Below, in pieces: positions 42,850 to 43,120 of a DNA stretch of 43,120 nt. Position 1 is the first letter of the stretch. Each line of letters begins with the position of its first letter. Origin of the DNA: Flavobacterium sp. (GTDB taxonomy: Bacteria > Bacteroidota > Bacteroidia > Flavobacteriales > Flavobacteriaceae); NCBI GenBank assembly GCA_023253295.1, contig JALRGZ010000078.1, positions 1-43,120 of the forward strand, given 5' to 3'. The translations under genes were made by a program, and so were the position numbers. Under the pieces are notes generated by a model that saw nothing but the letters and a program-made list of their open reading frames with translations, was not told the origin of the DNA and did no database searches.

Positions 42850-42984
42850 TTTTTTGAGGAGATTTAGGTTTTGTATTGTTGGTTTGATTTAATAAATATC
42901 TAATTTCAATTAAATGTAAAGTTATTTTTTGAGATAGTCTAATATGTTTTTGAACTTTGTTTTGAACTGTAGAATTATCCTTCT

Positions 42985-43012
42985 TTTGTTAGTTGTAGAA
43001 TGATTACCTTTG
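42985..43012 (+). promoter_or_regulatory. Possible promoter of the DUF3109-type gene
   Basis: TTTG (42985-42988) is followed after 16 bp by TACCTTTG (43005-43012), an exact -7 element, 28 bp before the ATG. Confidence 0.5.
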
Positions 43013-43040
43013 CAACTTATTACTATAGTGATTAAAAGTT

Positions 43041-43120
43041 ATGTTTCAGTTAGGAAAAACAATAGTTTCAGAAGATATTTTAGAAAAGGAATTTGTGTGC
43101 AATTTATCAGCTTGTCACGG
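43041..43120 (+). CDS. DUF3109/YkgJ-like cysteine-cluster protein, 3' cut by window end
   Basis: Only 26 codons are visible, starting MFQLGKTIVSEDILEKEF and continuing VCNLSACHG. This matches the N-terminus of the flavobacterial DUF3109 family, in which a Cys-x3-4-Cys pair is part of a metal-binding cysteine cluster. A promoter lies directly upstream. Confidence 0.65.
   Translation, partial: MFQLGKTIVSEDILEKEFVCNLSACH

Overview
The window is AT-rich and carries the signatures of Flavobacteriaceae (Bacteroidota), most likely Flavobacterium or a close relative. The evidence is TAnnTTTG-type -7 promoter elements, no Shine-Dalgarno pattern, type IX secretion sorting domains, PorP/SprF and OmpA/PD40 proteins, a TonB-dependent receptor with a carboxypeptidase-regulatory-like N-terminus, and a DUF4296 lipoprotein. 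No rRNA, tRNA, IS element, CRISPR array or prophage was seen.

Layout. Bases 1-~150 encode, on the minus strand, a piece of a proteobacterial-type MiaB that does not belong with what follows. It abuts a dihydroorotase lacking its N-terminal half, so the left edge is probably a chimeric assembly join. From 150 to 6.5 kb lie housekeeping and metabolic genes: pyrC fragment, DUF4296 lipoprotein, SDR epimerase, tyrS, uxuA, a LuxE-like acyl-protein synthetase and a tiny type IX secreted protein.

From 6.6 to 21.3 kb is a phosphate island. It holds a beta-helix lipoprotein, a TonB-dependent receptor, a PhoB/PhoR-type two-component system, two porin-PstS modules (the second continuing into pstC-pstA-pstB-phoU), and bidirectional termination after phoU. 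Five promoters in the island carry arrays of a TTAACAT-like heptamer. In three of them the heptamers repeat every 11 bp and end exactly 8 bp before a -7 element, the geometry of a Pho box. This ties the TonB receptor and its lipoprotein neighbour to the phosphate regulon. PstC has an unusual six-copy 13-residue acidic repeat in its first periplasmic loop.

From 21.3 to 33.8 kb, a LuxR-type response regulator and histidine kinase diverge from a surface-adhesin operon: a 2322-residue repeat protein with a type B type IX sorting domain, a PorP/SprF-like outer-membrane protein and an OmpA/PD40 protein. This resembles the SprB-SprF arrangement of gliding flavobacteria.

From 33.8 kb to the end are ordinary chromosomal genes: a GT28-like glycosyltransferase, aspartokinase, GNAT acetyltransferase, fructose-1,6-bisphosphatase, a TerB-like protein, a HupE/UreJ-like protein, dCMP deaminase, an S41 protease, an FAD oxidoreductase, a small membrane protein, a MarC-family protein, and the first 26 codons of a DUF3109-type protein cut by the window end.
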